A stretch of 64,000 nt of DNA. Origin: Limanda limanda. Its lineage: Eukaryota; Chordata; Actinopteri; Pleuronectiformes; Pleuronectidae. Position numbers and translations under genes: made by a program. The notes under the pieces are model-generated. The model was given only the letters and a program-made list of their open reading frames with translations, ran no database searches and was not told where the DNA came from. Positions 24,630 to 62,985 of the stretch are shown piece by piece. The DNA is taken from NCBI RefSeq assembly GCF_963576545.1, contig NC_083642.1, forward strand, positions 5,922,274-5,986,273, given 5' to 3'. The first letter of the stretch is position 1. Each line of letters starts with the position of its first letter.

Positions 24630-25310
24630 TTAAAGGTTCAGTGTGTAAGATTTAGGTGGAAATTAACCATTGGCAGAAATTAAATATAAAATAACCGTAG
24701 TGATGTTTTCTCTTGTGTGGTTCATCTAAATTGTATGAATTGTTGTTTTCTTTACCCTACAGCGAGCCCTTTATATTGAAATACTTTATATTTACACCAG
24801 GAGTAGGTCCTCTCTACGGACGCCGCCATGTTTTTTAACAGTAGCCCAGACTGGACAAAGTTAACGCCTTTTGAGTTTTTATGACGTCGAACCCAAATAA
24901 CCCGATTCGATAGCATTCCAGTTGCAATGGAACAATGTTTACATTAGCCAGCTCATAATGACACATTACGTGGCATTTCACACACACAATACAACTTTAG
25001 TAACACAATTGCACAGTATGTGTACGACACATTTAATGATAGAAGTGCTAATGTAGCAGGTATTAAAAGTAATATTGCATTCCACCGAAAATCCCTCTGC
25101 TTTTGTTTATAAAAAGTAGAAACCACAGATTTTGCTACTGTTGATACACGGTGCAGCCATCTTGGATTTCAAAGTCGGGTGTGGTGAGGTTCCTCAGACT
25201 TTCCGAGCGGAACCGCGGTGTTCCTACTCGGGGCGTAATGGAACGTAGTGGTTCACCACCTTCATGCTTGGAAGGGGAGGGTGAGGTGAGGGGTGTTCTG
25301 GACCCTTATA
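24630..25310 (+). mobile_element. Dispersed 'GGTTCAGTGTGTAAGATTTA' repeat
   Basis: It begins TTAAAGGTTCAGTGTGTAAG and continues with landmarks AGCGAGCCCTTTATATTGAA, CGGACGCCGCCATGTT and AACAGTAGCCCAGACTGGAC. These recur in a common non-coding teleost repeat known to me from sequence style, not from a search. The family usually ends with an inverted copy of its start, which is missing here, so the 3' end appears truncated. Confidence 0.45.
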
Positions 25311-26239
25311 AACCCACATTTTAAATCTGAGATTTTATCTGGATCCATGATTATTTGATCATTTAATTATTCCCCTATAAATGGCTGAATTTTTGCCATT
25401 AATATCCATGAATGATTCCCTAGAAAATCAGTCAAAAGAAAATCCAAGATTTGCACCTTTTCCAGATCCATGCCAATATGTAATCAGTTCATTCCCCCAA
25501 AGAAAAGCAAAAAGACTGAAATGATAAAGTGACATACGATGGCCTCACAGTGATAAGAACGAAATGCAACATGGCTACACAACACAAAGACACAAAACAA
25601 CCGTGGAAAGCTGTCTGAGTGTGTGTGTCTGTGCCCGGAGGCCCTTTGTCTTCTGTCAGCCAGCCAGCAGACTCCTTCAGACATGCTGGAGCAGGAGAGG
25701 CACAGGTGTAATGAATAACAAAAATGGTCACATCCCATTTCACTTCCAGGGCTCAGTGCTGCTCACAGAAGACTGAGACGTCACTATTATTAGATTCACT
25801 CGTGCTTTACCTGCTTTGACAAGTCAGAATCCCTGCAGTGAAACGGCCTGTTGGTAAAAGAGTGTTTTCTCTTGTTATTAAACCTGTCTGACTTCTTTTT
25901 TTGAGATAATATTTGTGAACATATGTGGCTGCTGAGGTATTTACTTCATTAACATGTAATTGGAATTAATTGAGCAGAACACAACTTTGACATTTTATCA
26001 CTTTTCACATTTATATCCAGCAGTTACAGAGCAACATTTTCACCTGGAGCAATGTTTGAGCCAATAAATCAATGATTACAAATCTTTGAATTGAAATGAA
26101 CAAAACAATTCAAACAATAGAGTGATTCAACAACTTATTTTTAACAACATATTTGGTTACTAATGCTTTATATTGGCGTTAAGTTGGACCAAACTCTATT
26201 ATACCCACTCTTGAATCTGGAATCTTGAACACAGTTTCA

Positions 26240-26613
26240 TTAAACCCACGACACTTTCACATGTGTTCTGCTAGAGAAAGACTCAGACTCATTCTCAGGG
26301 ATATTTCTGCTCAACCTTGTTTTACCTGAATTCTTTTGATTGCTGGATCTCTGTTTATGATGCTGACGATGTGCATTTGACTGGACAACAGATTTACACC
26401 TGCTGTATTCTGCTGGAGGACTCAATACGTCTGAAGGTGCAGACGAGTTCACTAAACATGATCCATCCTGACTGTAACAGCAGGGTGAGGAGTTTGACTT
26501 GTGCGATGTGTCGGTCTTTGTGTTGTTTTGTGAAGTTGATATCACACCAGGATGAAGCTGCTCTGCGTTTTCTCTTACGTCTGATGATGATGTAGCTTCT
26601 GGCCTAGATGAAG
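26240..26613 (-). other. Unassigned open segment with splice-like acceptor
   Basis: On the minus strand a pyrimidine-rich tract ending CTTCATCTAG (26614-26623) is followed by a frame open for about 123 codons to a stop at 26240-26242. The predicted peptide is Ser/Asn-rich, hydrophilic, with several Cys (SNSSPCCYSQDGSC) and no recognised domain. It could be a terminal exon of an unrecognised gene, a pseudoexon or chance. It lies just downstream of the MFSD2-like gene on the same strand. Confidence 0.2.
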
Positions 26614-27250
26614 AATAAAGAGATAAACATAAATATCAACAGGGTAAATGCTGGAGAATAAAAACTTGTATGCATGCCACTGTGCATTTTATCCCGGGGC
26701 TCAAAATATCCCATGATTCACTGCACTTCTGTGACAAACTGTTTTCCAAAGAGGTAATCGTGGCAGCAAGCGAGGCGAAAACGTCAGAAGAATTTATATT
26801 TAAATGTATTCAACCGAACAGCAAACAGTTCAGATGTAAAAAAAACAACATAAATCAAGATATTTTAAACCAACCGAACAATGTTTTGATCTGTAGCTTT
26901 GTTGCTAGGCGATGACTGTAAAGGCGGGACTAGCTGATGACACAAAAGGAGGAACTGACCCTCTCCCTTTGGTTCTACTGACACGGTTCACGCAGCCTAT
27001 CACTGACTTCCTAGACCGTGTCCTCCAGAGGAAGTGGCCTCTGACTTGAGACACAGCTGGTGAACAAGACCGGTAAAGTTGTCATCCAAACAAGTTGAGC
27101 TGAAACCTGCTTTACCTAAACAAAGCTGAGTGATAGGTGCCTTACCAGTGGACGCTTTCACCATTAAAAATAAATGATAAATACATAAATAAAATAAAAG
27201 CTTTCTCTTAAGCCACTTTAAAAACAAGATGTCAGAACCCAAAAGGCAGC

Positions 27251-32002
<4,752 letters not shown>

Positions 32003-32263
32003 TCTGTTGAGTTCAGAGGAAAAGTGCCACAGGCCGACTGACGGTTAGAATCTGGCAGCACCTGCATTAGACAACAATGGATTTCCTCATGCACACACAA
32101 CTGTAGGTTCAGTCCCTGTGTGACAATGGAATCTGGTTTGACAACAACTCGTCAGACACCAAGGCCACTTTCTCACTTTCTTATACTCATGATGTGTAAC
32201 ATGACAAAAGCATGGTTTATAAATGGTAACGTTACATTTTACATTCATAACTAAAATAGACAA

Positions 32264-32418
<155 letters not shown>

Positions 32419-33194
32419 TATTACAAGAATACAATCATATTTTAATGAGAAACATACTTTTGAATTAGTCCAAGTGGCCTTAATACTCTGTTGTAGTACT
32501 GCAAACAAATTCATAACATCATATAATTTATGAGTATCATATGTATTATATTGTATATATATATATTTTAAATATAGAACATACAATGAATTCTCTAGAA
32601 GCACAGGTTAATTATAGACAGGCTATTATTTTTCATAGTGGGGAAATACTCAATGGAAATTACCATCTGTTTATCTCAGATGGTAATTTTGTGTTTTTTG
32701 ATTGTGGTCATGCAGACTGATGGTTCAGTGACAACATATTCTCCTGGTTCTACATGAAACTACACATCCACTCATTTATAGGAGCAGCATTTAAGACGAT
32801 TTTTTATGATTTTAAGTGTAGATATTTTTATTTCACCTGTGGTTTCAAGAAAAAAAGGCCTAATTTCCCACTGAAGTGTGAAGTGTAGAACTGAATGTGT
32901 CGGCATGGACTGCTCTGACCTCTTGTGGAACATGAGGGAAACTTCTCATCAACTGAGGCTTGTTGATGTTGTTCTCTCTGACTGTTTTATAAAAACAACA
33001 TCAAATCTACTTTCAGGCCATTATCATGAAAACCGAAGGACAGGTTTGTATCTATTTTACAGAATTACATTCGCGTACAGTTCTAATTTCATTTTAAAAA
33101 GTCCAAAGGTTTTACATTGTGCTCTGACTCCTTGATGGAAATGCTTCAGTGTTTTACACCAGGCTGGTAAATCAATGTATAACTAGAACTCTTA

Positions 33195-33610
33195 GAAGAT
33201 CACATTCCTCCGCCAAGGCCAAACAATCGTACACATGAGTGACTGGTTCTTATAGTAGAAACATAAAGGAAATAAACAAGTGGTCTCTTATGAGATAATT
33301 ACACACACACACTCATAAATATCAGTTGCCTAAACAAGCCAAATGTGTCTCCATTAAGATCCATAAATAGTTATCTGAGAAATATACGAGAATGTTCAAA
33401 AACACCCGATCACACAAAGTTTAAGAGAGTGGAAAAGACACTTCCTGGATCTGGTTCCAAACCAAAATTCAGTTGGTTCTCTCCTGATCCAAAACACATC
33501 TGTCCCCCAAGTGTTGTTGTTGTCTGTATGTTTGTTTGATCTTGCTTATAAACAAACAAACAAACAAACAAACCCTGGTAGAACATGACCTCCTCACCTC
33601 AGAGGTCATT
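33195..33610 (-). repeat. 'CCAAGGAGGTT' family repeat
   Basis: Antisense copy with CAAGGCCAAACAATC, AAATATCAGTTGCCTAAACA, TGGATCTGGTTCC and the terminal CATGACCTCCTCACCTCAGA. An AAAC microsatellite sits where other copies carry a 'taacagacaaa' word. Confidence 0.5.
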
Positions 33611-34051
33611 CGATCACCTGATGTTTCTGCAGGTGATAAACTTTTCTGCTCCTGGTGTTAATCTAGAAAAACCCCCGACAGAGAGACGTCCAATCAAGAT
33701 GCTCGTTTAATCATTTCCTCTTTAATGAGTCACAGTTACAGCAGGAAGTGAATCCGACCTGAATTCAAACGTCAAAGAACATAAACAAACTACGATGATG
33801 AGGTTCACAGCCACAAAAACATGACTCAACAAAAACTGACCAAACAAATGAACAAAATAAAACAAAAAGTCAAAATAAAACTGACCTCAGTTTTTGAAAG
33901 AAAAAGAAGAAATGACAACAGAAAAGGGATCCACTCAGAGTGATTTACCAAACAGACAAAAGTACATCCCTCACTTTTTTAACCTCAGTGTATCTTCAGC
34001 TTCACCATGTGTGACATCATGCTCTCTTAGTTTGAAATCTTTCACAGGATC

Positions 34052-35302
34052 CTATAAATTGGTGCTCTTACTAACATTGTCCTTGGCCTGACGGATCCCA
34101 AACAGCCATTTGATCACTCTGGCGTTTTTCTCGATGACAGAAACACCGTAGGGAACCCGCTCTGCGATGTTCCCAGCATCCTCCCCTTCACCATCTCCTT
34201 CTTCCTCTCCTCTACCGGAGCCGGCACACTCTGAGGCCGGGGCGCTCACACTGCGGAACCGGGCCAGGGAAACGATATCAGAGCTGGATCCAGGCAGGTC
34301 CGGCAGGTCGTCAGGGTCCAGGCCGCACAGGTTGAAGAAGCGCTCCATCTCCGTCCCGGCTCTGGAGAACCTGTCGCTCATGTCTGATTTGGACCGGGTC
34401 AGAGACGGGCGCTTCCGAGAGCTGGAGGAGGACAAACGGGTGATCGCTGGGGAGGATGGAGGGAATGGGTGGAAGCTGGGGGGAGATGGAGCAGAGACGG
34501 GGGTTCCGGCTGGAGAGGAGGGAGGGTTGTCTGGTTTGGCAACAACCGGCTTCAGAGGAGAAGAACCTGGTGTTCTCCGGTGGAGGAGACGCAGGTTTGA
34601 AACAGCCTGGCGGAGTGGAAACTGGGGGTGTAGTGGGAGGGGCTGGAGGGGCTGCAGCATGAACTGGGGGGGCCGGCAGGGGGTCCGCACAGGGCCGGCC
34701 TGAGGCATGACGTCCACTCTGCGTACGTTACCTGCAGCCGGAGATCCAGGAGAGCCGGAGGTCTCCACCTTGACTGGTCCCGAGGCTTTTAACCTCACTT
34801 TAGCTGGACTGGACCAGTCGGGACGTGGGGGGGGCACCGGCCTCTCCTTCTTCGGCTGCGTCTCTGCGGCTGTGGAGCAAGGGGAGCCGGCACAACCAGG
34901 AGCTCCACTGTCCTCCGAGCTCGCTGTGGCACTGGACATGGGTTCATCGTTCACTCCGCTGATGAGGTTACTCAGGTGCTCCAGGTTGAGCTGGACGACC
35001 TCCTGCCTGGCTGTGGTCTGGGTGGGGGTCTTCCTGGTGGGCCGCAGGGCGGAGCCGGGGCTCGGCTGAGGCCTCCGCGGCTCAGGAGGCCGGACCGGCT
35101 GCTGCTTGGAGAGAGCCACCGGACTCTTGACATATTTAGCCTTGTCGGCCTCCAGCCTCTCCACCGCGCTCTGCTTCGGTCTGGCCTCCGGTGCCGGGCA
35201 TGGCCGACCCACTGTCCCCTTGGGACGCAGGCGGGGGGGCGGAGCCGCTACAGCGGTCCTCGCTGGTTTCCTCACCGGGCGTTGCAGAGTCTCCACAGGC
35301 AT
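34052..35302 (-). CDS. fam110a: FAM110A-like protein (single coding exon)
   Basis: One uninterrupted minus-strand frame of 416 aa. FAM110 proteins localise to centrosomes and spindle poles and affect cell-cycle progression and microtubules; the biochemical activity is not defined. Both family blocks are present: the N-terminal KQSAVERLEADKAKYVKSP (about 43-61) and the C-terminal RSKSDMSDRFSRAGTEMERF and FNLCGLDPDDLPDL, followed by SSSDIVSLARFRSVSAP and RVPYGVSVIEKNARVIKWLF. Between them lie ~200 residues of Pro/Ser-rich low-complexity sequence, making the protein longer than human FAM110A (~295 aa). A splice acceptor (GTGACTCAG, ending 35326) about 23 bases upstream of the ATG points to a non-coding first exon, as is usual for the family. 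Human FAM110A lies on 20p13, consistent with its neighbours here. FAM110A is preferred over the B and C paralogs by synteny. Confidence 0.92.
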   Translation of the reverse strand: MPVETLQRPVRKPARTAVAAPPPRLRPKGTVGRPCPAPEARPKQSAVERLEADKAKYVKSPVALSKQQPVRPPEPRRPQPSPGSALRPTRKTPTQTTARQEVVQLNLEHLSNLISGVNDEPMSSATASSEDSGAPGCAGSPCSTAAETQPKKERPVPPPRPDWSSPAKVRLKASGPVKVETSGSPGSPAAGNVRRVDVMPQAGPVRTPCRPPQFMLQPLQPLPLHPQFPLRQAVSNLRLLHRRTPGSSPLKPVVAKPDNPPSSPAGTPVSAPSPPSFHPFPPSSPAITRLSSSSSRKRPSLTRSKSDMSDRFSRAGTEMERFFNLCGLDPDDLPDLPGSSSDIVSLARFRSVSAPASECAGSGRGEEEGDGEGEDAGNIAERVPYGVSVIEKNARVIKWLFGIRQAKDNVSKSTNL

Positions 35303-35859
35303 TTTCGAAAACTAGCACCCGTCTGAGTCACAGTTTCTTTCCTTTAACCACCTGCTGAGAAAGCGATATTATCCTTTATTTTATTCCTCTGTGCAGCTCC
35401 AGCGGCTCCGCTCCATCTGAGAAGAGATGTAACCGCAGCATGTCAGAGGAAAAGTGGACGTCCTGCAGGAGAGAGAGACACACGTCAGTCAGGAGACAAG
35501 GAAGAGGAGAGACAGCTCAATAAAGAAGTCACTAAAATCTCCTTTCCAGACAATTTGAATGCTCCAGCCAAGGAGAGGATAACCGGCACCTCCACACACA
35601 CTCCCAACCCCCCCCCACCCCTCTTTAAGGCCACAGCCAATCGCTCTCTCGACATCTTCTCCATCCTCCAAGTTCATTGGCCGCGAGCACAATAAGTCGC
35701 AGTCATCCGTCTCCTCGCGGACAAACGCACAATATAAGTGACACTTCATGTTCAGTCAGTGGAAGGTCTATGAAAAGAGTGGCAGGAGTGTGTGTGTCTG
35801 TGAGAGACGGGTGATGGGGAAGCCTTCCAGCTGACAACGAGCTATTGTCTGGAGGCCAA

Positions 35860-35890
<31 letters not shown>

Positions 35891-38800
35891 CACGCACACA
35901 AACACACACTAACAGCTGCTGCGGGAACAATGACTCCTCATCTTTAAATAAAGCAGCCAGTTGCCAGGGATCTGCAGCCGAATTCAAACCTCTGTGGGCG
36001 AAGTAAAGTCTAAATTAAAAAAAGAAGCTGCTAACTCAGCCTCCGTTTGTGTTGTAATGAGGTGAAGGTCACATGACTGAACTTGTACACTTCAGATCCT
36101 CAGCGTGTTCTAACTTCACCTCACACTCTGCGTCTGCCACTCACATTCTCCACATATTTGCCATTCCAGTCTGAGCTGCATGGGCCCAGCTCCTGCTGCT
36201 GGGAGCCGTGGACCTCCTCGTCCCCCCCCCCCCCGCTCTCACCTGGCTCCACGTCCCTGGGATCTCTCTCTCCACCAAGACAACCACGAGGAAACTCCCT
36301 TCACCGGCAGAGACCAGCAGCGGAGTGACACATCAGTTTAAAAGAAAGCAGGCCGGCTGCCGTGTTACGAACCAAAGGGGAATGTCGAGAGGTGGGTCAC
36401 ACCAACAGAAATAGAGCCTCCAATTTGGTGTTTGTGAGTCAGGAGGCAGCACGTTGGGCTGCTGGGAGCGGACGACACACACACACACACACATGAGACG
36501 AAGCAGGAAGCCGGAGACTAATGCCACAGACACACACAAGGCAGGTAAACAACAAAGGGAGCTGGGGCCTGTCTGTGCTGCAGAGCCGAGGCCTTCGCTC
36601 ACTGACAGGCTCAGGTTCTGCTGCAGGTCGGTTCCTCAGGCAGATGTTTGATATGTTTCTTCCTTCAGGTCGTTTGAACAGAACACTCACCTCCTGTCCG
36701 GCTCCTCTGCCACTCCTCTCCTCTGGGTCCACTGATCTCACAGACAGGCAGTGTGTGTGGGTGATTGTGTGTTGGTTTGAAGCAGCTCAAGACAAACCTG
36801 TTTGACAACTCACGTGTGCTGCTGCGAGCCCGCCTCCTCTCGGTGATTGGTGCTTTCTCTCTGCTGCAGGGAAGCGCCTCTGACTCCTGAGGCCACATGA
36901 CGCAGAGAGGAGAGATAACGAGTTTCACTTTGGACCAGTGGAGGAAGGTGGAGCACAAACAGGAAGTGTCACACTGAGGGAGTACAGGTGAGACTCAATG
37001 TGATTCATCAAAATACACAAATAATTTTCAATATCAACAGTTTAAGTTCTGTAGTATAATGTTTTATATAAAAATATTATCACATAAATTCTAAATAGCC
37101 GTTTGCTGTTGCAGCTGGTTAAGAGACCGCCATTTTTATCCATATTGAATAACAACTAATGATTACTATGTTTTCACCTTGTTCATTAGTTTGTTGGATT
37201 GTTTAAGTGAAGTTAAGTTATCAAATATATAGTAGAATACAGTGAATACAAATAAAGAGAATAAGTGGAAAGAATACAGTAAAAATAATAATTATCATAT
37301 AAATTCTAAATAGCCCTTTGCTGTTGCTACTGGTTAAGATGCCGCCATTTTTATCCATATTAAATAATAACTAATGATTATTAAGTTTTCAAATATAAAG
37401 TAGAATACAGTGACTAATAAATAAAGAGAATAAATGGAAAGAATTAAGTGAAAATAAAAGTATAAAGTGCGTTCGGAGTAATTCAGAACCTGTGCCAGAC
37501 AGTTATAAGAACAGAAAGGAGAACTAAATATGTAAATGACACGAGACAGTAAACCAGATAAACCAGTTTAACTGAGCTGATTACCAGGGAACTCGGTGGA
37601 AGGATGTGGAATCAGGAAATAACCTGTTTAAATTCTGGTGTGAACCTGAATCAGGCGGCGGATCCTCGAGGTTTCTTTCACTTTCTTTTCAAGATTGTTT
37701 AACGATTTCCCAGAAAACATTTAATGGATCTCGATTAGAAAAATCTGACACATTTCGTGGAAATTTTGTATCGTCATGTTTTAAAATGACCTAAAGAAAA
37801 AGACGATCAATTTGGTTTTCTGTCAGTCTACAAATCATCTACATGTTTCCGCTCCACTTTTATGTACTGTTGGATAATAATATTATTTTATAAATCAGGT
37901 TTCCAAGTGTTTGTTTTGAATTGGAGAAGAAGTATTAAGGAACCTTGATATATTACTTGAGGTTCTGGCCTAAATTTACAAAATGAATTTATAAAAATGA
38001 ACTTACACTTTATATCCACTCTTCAAAAGTGTGTGTTGTGTATGTAATGTGGGGAAGAAAAAACAACAACAAACATTTACACCAACAATTTAGACACATT
38101 TAATGTCGCCACAAGTTTTTCTCACATTCAATCGTCATCTCTGTAATAAAACAGGACGGATCAGTGACCTACACCAAGTTCCTCTATATAAAAATAAATG
38201 ACCTTCCAGCCGTACGTGATTAGAGACGTGATACATGTGCTTCACATTAACTGTTCAACACACACACACACTTCATTTTGATCGTATAAAACTACCACAG
38301 TTTGCTGAAGTAATCGTCCTCCACATACTATTTGGCCATTTACTTTACTTCACTGTATTATATTACAACCATATACAATTGCACATAAGAGCACAGAGAA
38401 TGGAAACAGCAGAGTTATAATAACATATTCTGTATTTTTAATCGTGTTGGAATGTGCCGTCAGTTCCTGGTTCTTCTTCCAGGTTTGAATTCTTAAATGA
38501 TGGCGACGATAACAAGCAGTGAGATTTAGCTGTGACAGGTCTGAGTGTTTTTAATTAAAATAATTATCAATGATCATTCATCTTCTGTCAGCACTCACAT
38601 GATTCATAAACCATGTGACATTGAACAGTGAGAAGTGACAGTCGGACTTTCTGCGGTTTAGGCTGCATCCCTACGAATACGTTTTCATTTTAAAATGGTG
38701 TTTTACGGCCTTTGATACAGATTTAAAACACTGGTGGAGATCATTAAGTTTTTAAAAGACATCTTAAAAATAACGGATAAACGATCTCAATCCAAACGAG

Positions 38801-39574
38801 CGTTTTATCTTTAAATCAGAAGTAATCTACATCCATATTAACACACCTGAAAACATCACATGACCATTCACATACACTTAGCATTAGTGTGCTGCTGTGT
38901 ACAGGAAGCAGATAGTCAGCCTATTTGCAGTATGTTGCTTAGTTACAGGAAATACTAGAAACAATTGTTTGGACAAAAACGAGCGAGAAGTAAGAGCAGG
39001 GATTTCTTTTCTTGGACCGACATTGAGGTGGAACCTTTACAGACAGCATCACCTCTTTTACACCTCAATTATCAGGTATACACAGATTCTTTAAACTCGA
39101 TAAATGAAGGTGCTCGACTCATTTCCTATTGCCAGTGGAGAATTTGGCCTCTCATCTCGCTGTCTGCCCAATTATTCTGGTTCTTGATCTTAGTGTTAGA
39201 AGGTGTTTTATGCATTTTACTGTCAATTTCTCCAAACTTTCAGACTAAAAGGCAGCCTGGACCTTTCAAACTAAAATGGGCCCAGCAGTGTTTCCAAAGT
39301 TAAGTTCTCAGTGGGGGAGTGTGGACGTCAGGTGTATACGAAGCAGCACTGATGCGTTTTAAAATGAAAACATATGAATGTGGATGAAGCTCACTTTTCT
39401 TCCTTCGTCTAAGGAGAATCAGTGGCCTTGGTTCACCTTTGCCAAAAGTCTGTAGAATTTTGTATTCAACACCATCACACAACGTGGACACCAGAATAAT
39501 GAAAGGCGGTGAGCTCCTCTTGAGCAGCACCAGTCAGTAAATAAGCGTCTGTGTGTCCGTGTTGCTTTCTGTCG
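35303..39574. other. Stretch between fam110a and prickle3
   Basis: The fam110a 5' leader and promoter lie in roughly the first 1.7 kb, with a CA repeat (35861-35907) and purine/CA-rich segments. Beyond 37 kb the sequence is AT-rich, with a local tandem duplication (37077-37459). The lower-numbered side of 39575 holds the prickle3 3' UTR, whose end I could not place. No coding exon is evident. Confidence 0.5.
37077..37459. repeat. Diverged tandem duplication of a ~170-215-bp unit
   Basis: Unit 1 (37077-37290) and unit 2 (37291-37459) share AAATTCTAAATAGCC, ACCGCCATTTTTATCCATAT (GCCGCC... in unit 2) and TAGAATACAGTGA. Unit 1 has about 47 extra bases (around 37175-37221) missing from unit 2. 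Neither unit has coding potential. Confidence 0.75.
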
Positions 39575-60237
<20,663 letters not shown>

Positions 60238-62985
60238 GATGAAGACGAGGAGGAAGAACAAGCAGTTTCCAGGAGTGAGGAATAAAAACCAGGGGACAAA
60301 CACACATGTGAGGATATGTAACACAACACGGTGTGTGTCCGTCTACATGATGTCGGGCTCTGACTTCACTGAGCTCCTCATTCCAACTCACACACACACA
60401 CACACACACAACTACACTCCGCCGAGGACAAGCTGGTCCCAGTAGAGAGCATGGGACTTCTGGGTCGACCTTTTCAAAGTAAAACAGTGAATACTTGCTC
60501 TGCAGGTTGTGCAGCTGCAGGATCCAGATGTGAAACTGCTGGATCAATAAATACATTAATAAAAAACGGTTGATCAAACAAAACATGTCCAATGTGACAT
60601 ATTCTGAATTGTTTTATTTTAGATATTAAGATATTAAACTTACTTTGATAATAAGAATTAAAAAATGTATTATTATTATTGTTGTTGACTGCTGCTGCTT
60701 GAAACTTGAAACTTAAATATGAAAATATAAATATGACGATTACACGTCTTCTCTTTCTTCTTCTCTCCCTCTTTTTGACATTTATGAGCTGAAATTAAAG
60801 TTAGAACTTAATGAATAAATGTTGAGTGGATACACATTATGTAAATGTTTGGGTTAATAGATTTACTTTTCTACGTTTATTTTTTCAAACGGACTAACCT
60901 CGCTTTTATTTAGAAGGTGCCAACCCTTAACCTGTATTCTGGCAGTAAATATATCTAACTTGACCACGTTCCTGCTTTATCTCGTGTCCACAGACCTTAT
61001 GCAAAGTTATTATTTCTCCAAGACTTCAGGGAAGTTGACTGTTTAATTTACTGGATTCAATTTGCTTTATTAACACATTTAAAAGCAGGTCAACATTAGT
61101 CTTTCTTGATGGATCTGATTGAAATGGCTTCATTGAGCATGGGAGCAGTAAACATATTGATAAATATTCCTAAATATGCATTTTTGACTCAGAAATATGA
61201 CCTAATGCAACAGAGATAAGCTTGAGGGGAAAGATATCATTGAACTCAGGCTGCTGCAGCAGAGGCAACATGAGGACTTTGTTTTACAGCAGTCAGTTTG
61301 ACCCCAAATTTAAAAGGATTATCATTCCACTGTAGGTCTTTAAAATGACATGGGTAATACAGAAGTCAGTAGTGCAATCAAGGTAGGAAAGGGCTTTTAT
61401 AACGTAATCTTGATATTAAAAAGTCAGGAACCGCATGTATAAGTGCAGCAGAAACTGTGCAGATGAGATTAGAGATCAGAGATAACGTGCTGCACTGGTG
61501 AGGATTGTGTAAAAACAAATTCCTGATCGTATCTGAACACAACAGCCTGAGGGGAGACGCACACGGACGGTATAATAACCACATTAAAATCTTTTTCTTT
61601 CCAATGTTGACTCCCAGTGATGAGTGAGACAGGAGCTGTTTCCAATTTTAGCAATTTATTGCAGATAATGTGTAATCGTCTGCTTCCCTCTAGTGGCAAT
61701 AGTATAGATGACACGTCTAACCCCATTATAATGTATCTTGACACATATGCCATTAAATGAAGTGGTACTTGAGTTGTTGGATTGTGTTGTATGAGAAATG
61801 ATCATTTAGGCTTGGAGACAGATTTTCTTTCCAGTGAAAATGGCTTTTATTTCCCAAAGCTTGACGGCTTAGATTTTTTTTAAGTTACAAACGGCAGACT
61901 CATGTAAAGTCTGTTAGGAAACAAAATAAAAAAATAACGAGGCACTTTAGTTGGACAAATATTGAAAAAGGCCAAAGGAGACAGTTACTCAACATATTAA
62001 AATTCTATTGTATCATATATACGTGTGTTTTCTTTAGAAATTTTACTTTTTCCTTAATCTACCACATGTACAAAAAAAACTGTACGAAACAACTGGACTG
62101 TAAAAAGTGTCAACTGACAAAAAAAATAAGATACTGCACCTTAGAAACGTGTTAATATGTAAGAACAAAAAACATAACACAACCTGAGCAAGAATCAAAG
62201 TATACAGGCACAACTAGAGGACGACAATAGTTCAATAACAAATGATGCGGTTGAAAGTTAGTGGATGTCTAACAAACAAACAAAAGTCGGATCAGTTCGA
62301 AACACCCGAGAGATTCATGGTAATTGACAGAGAGCCAATCAGATGTTTTGGATTCAGGAGTGAATGATCTGGTTAAGGCACCGTAACACACACAGGAAGA
62401 AAACGTTTAAACCGCTGGGAAACCTCCAGGAAAATACAAATATCAAAAGTCAAGAAGATTAAAGTTGTGATGTTAAACAGCTCAGTGAGCATCACTTCCT
62501 GTGTCAATAACTTCTGACGTCCACAATGGCAGTTACTACTTAATACAGCAGTGCATTAACAGTAGACATGTATCAGACAAGCTGCGTGACAACATCAACT
62601 AAACTTTTACACCGTGTGCTGTTTACAGTTTTCCCTTCTTTTTTTATTTTTATTTTTTTAAATCAGTGGCACATCGAGGTTGGACTTAAGGTTTTCTGAG
62701 AGGACGTCCTCTTTATTTTGCCTGAAATGCTGTCACAGATGTTTGGTGCGACTCACTCAGGCGGTGTCATCCTCCTCTCAGGCCGAGCCCCTAAAACCAA
62801 TCTGTCGTCTTATCACACCGTTCAGTGGCATTTATTAAACTGTGACCTGTTCACTTTACTGTCCATCGTCTTCTCTGCTCCACCCTTTTATTAACGTCTG
62901 CACAAATGTCCTATTCTTCTCCTTCTTCTTCTTCTTCTGCTGTTGCTGCTGCGCTCCTAATGCAGGCACATGCGTCTTGGAGTGT
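60238..62985. other. Stretch between the prickle3 start and the plp2 stop
   Basis: Just above 60238 lie the prickle3 5' UTR and promoter (purine-rich, with a CA tract at 60390-60410). From about 60600 to 61800 the DNA is AT-rich without a supported feature. About 61830-62985 is probably the plp2 3' UTR. Confidence 0.5.
61846..61851 (-). promoter_or_regulatory. Candidate plp2 polyadenylation signal
   Basis: TTTATT here reads AATAAA on the minus strand, about 1.1 kb downstream of the plp2 stop codon. The 3' UTR length is plausible, but other hexamers cannot be excluded. Confidence 0.4.

Larger units (their letters stand above)
24445..27250. other. Stretch between fkbp1a and the MFSD2-like gene
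   Basis: It starts with the fkbp1a 5' UTR/promoter, including a short GT repeat (24535-24557). A dispersed repeat fills 24630-25310. The remainder is AT-rich, apart from a minus-strand open segment with splice-like borders (26240-26613) that I cannot assign. The MFSD2-like 3' UTR must lie just below 27251, but no clear signal hexamer was found. Confidence 0.5.

Noticed and set aside
34167..35326. Several plus-strand frames of 70-178 codons
   Set aside because: They are antisense shadows of fam110a, whose own frame has clear family motifs.
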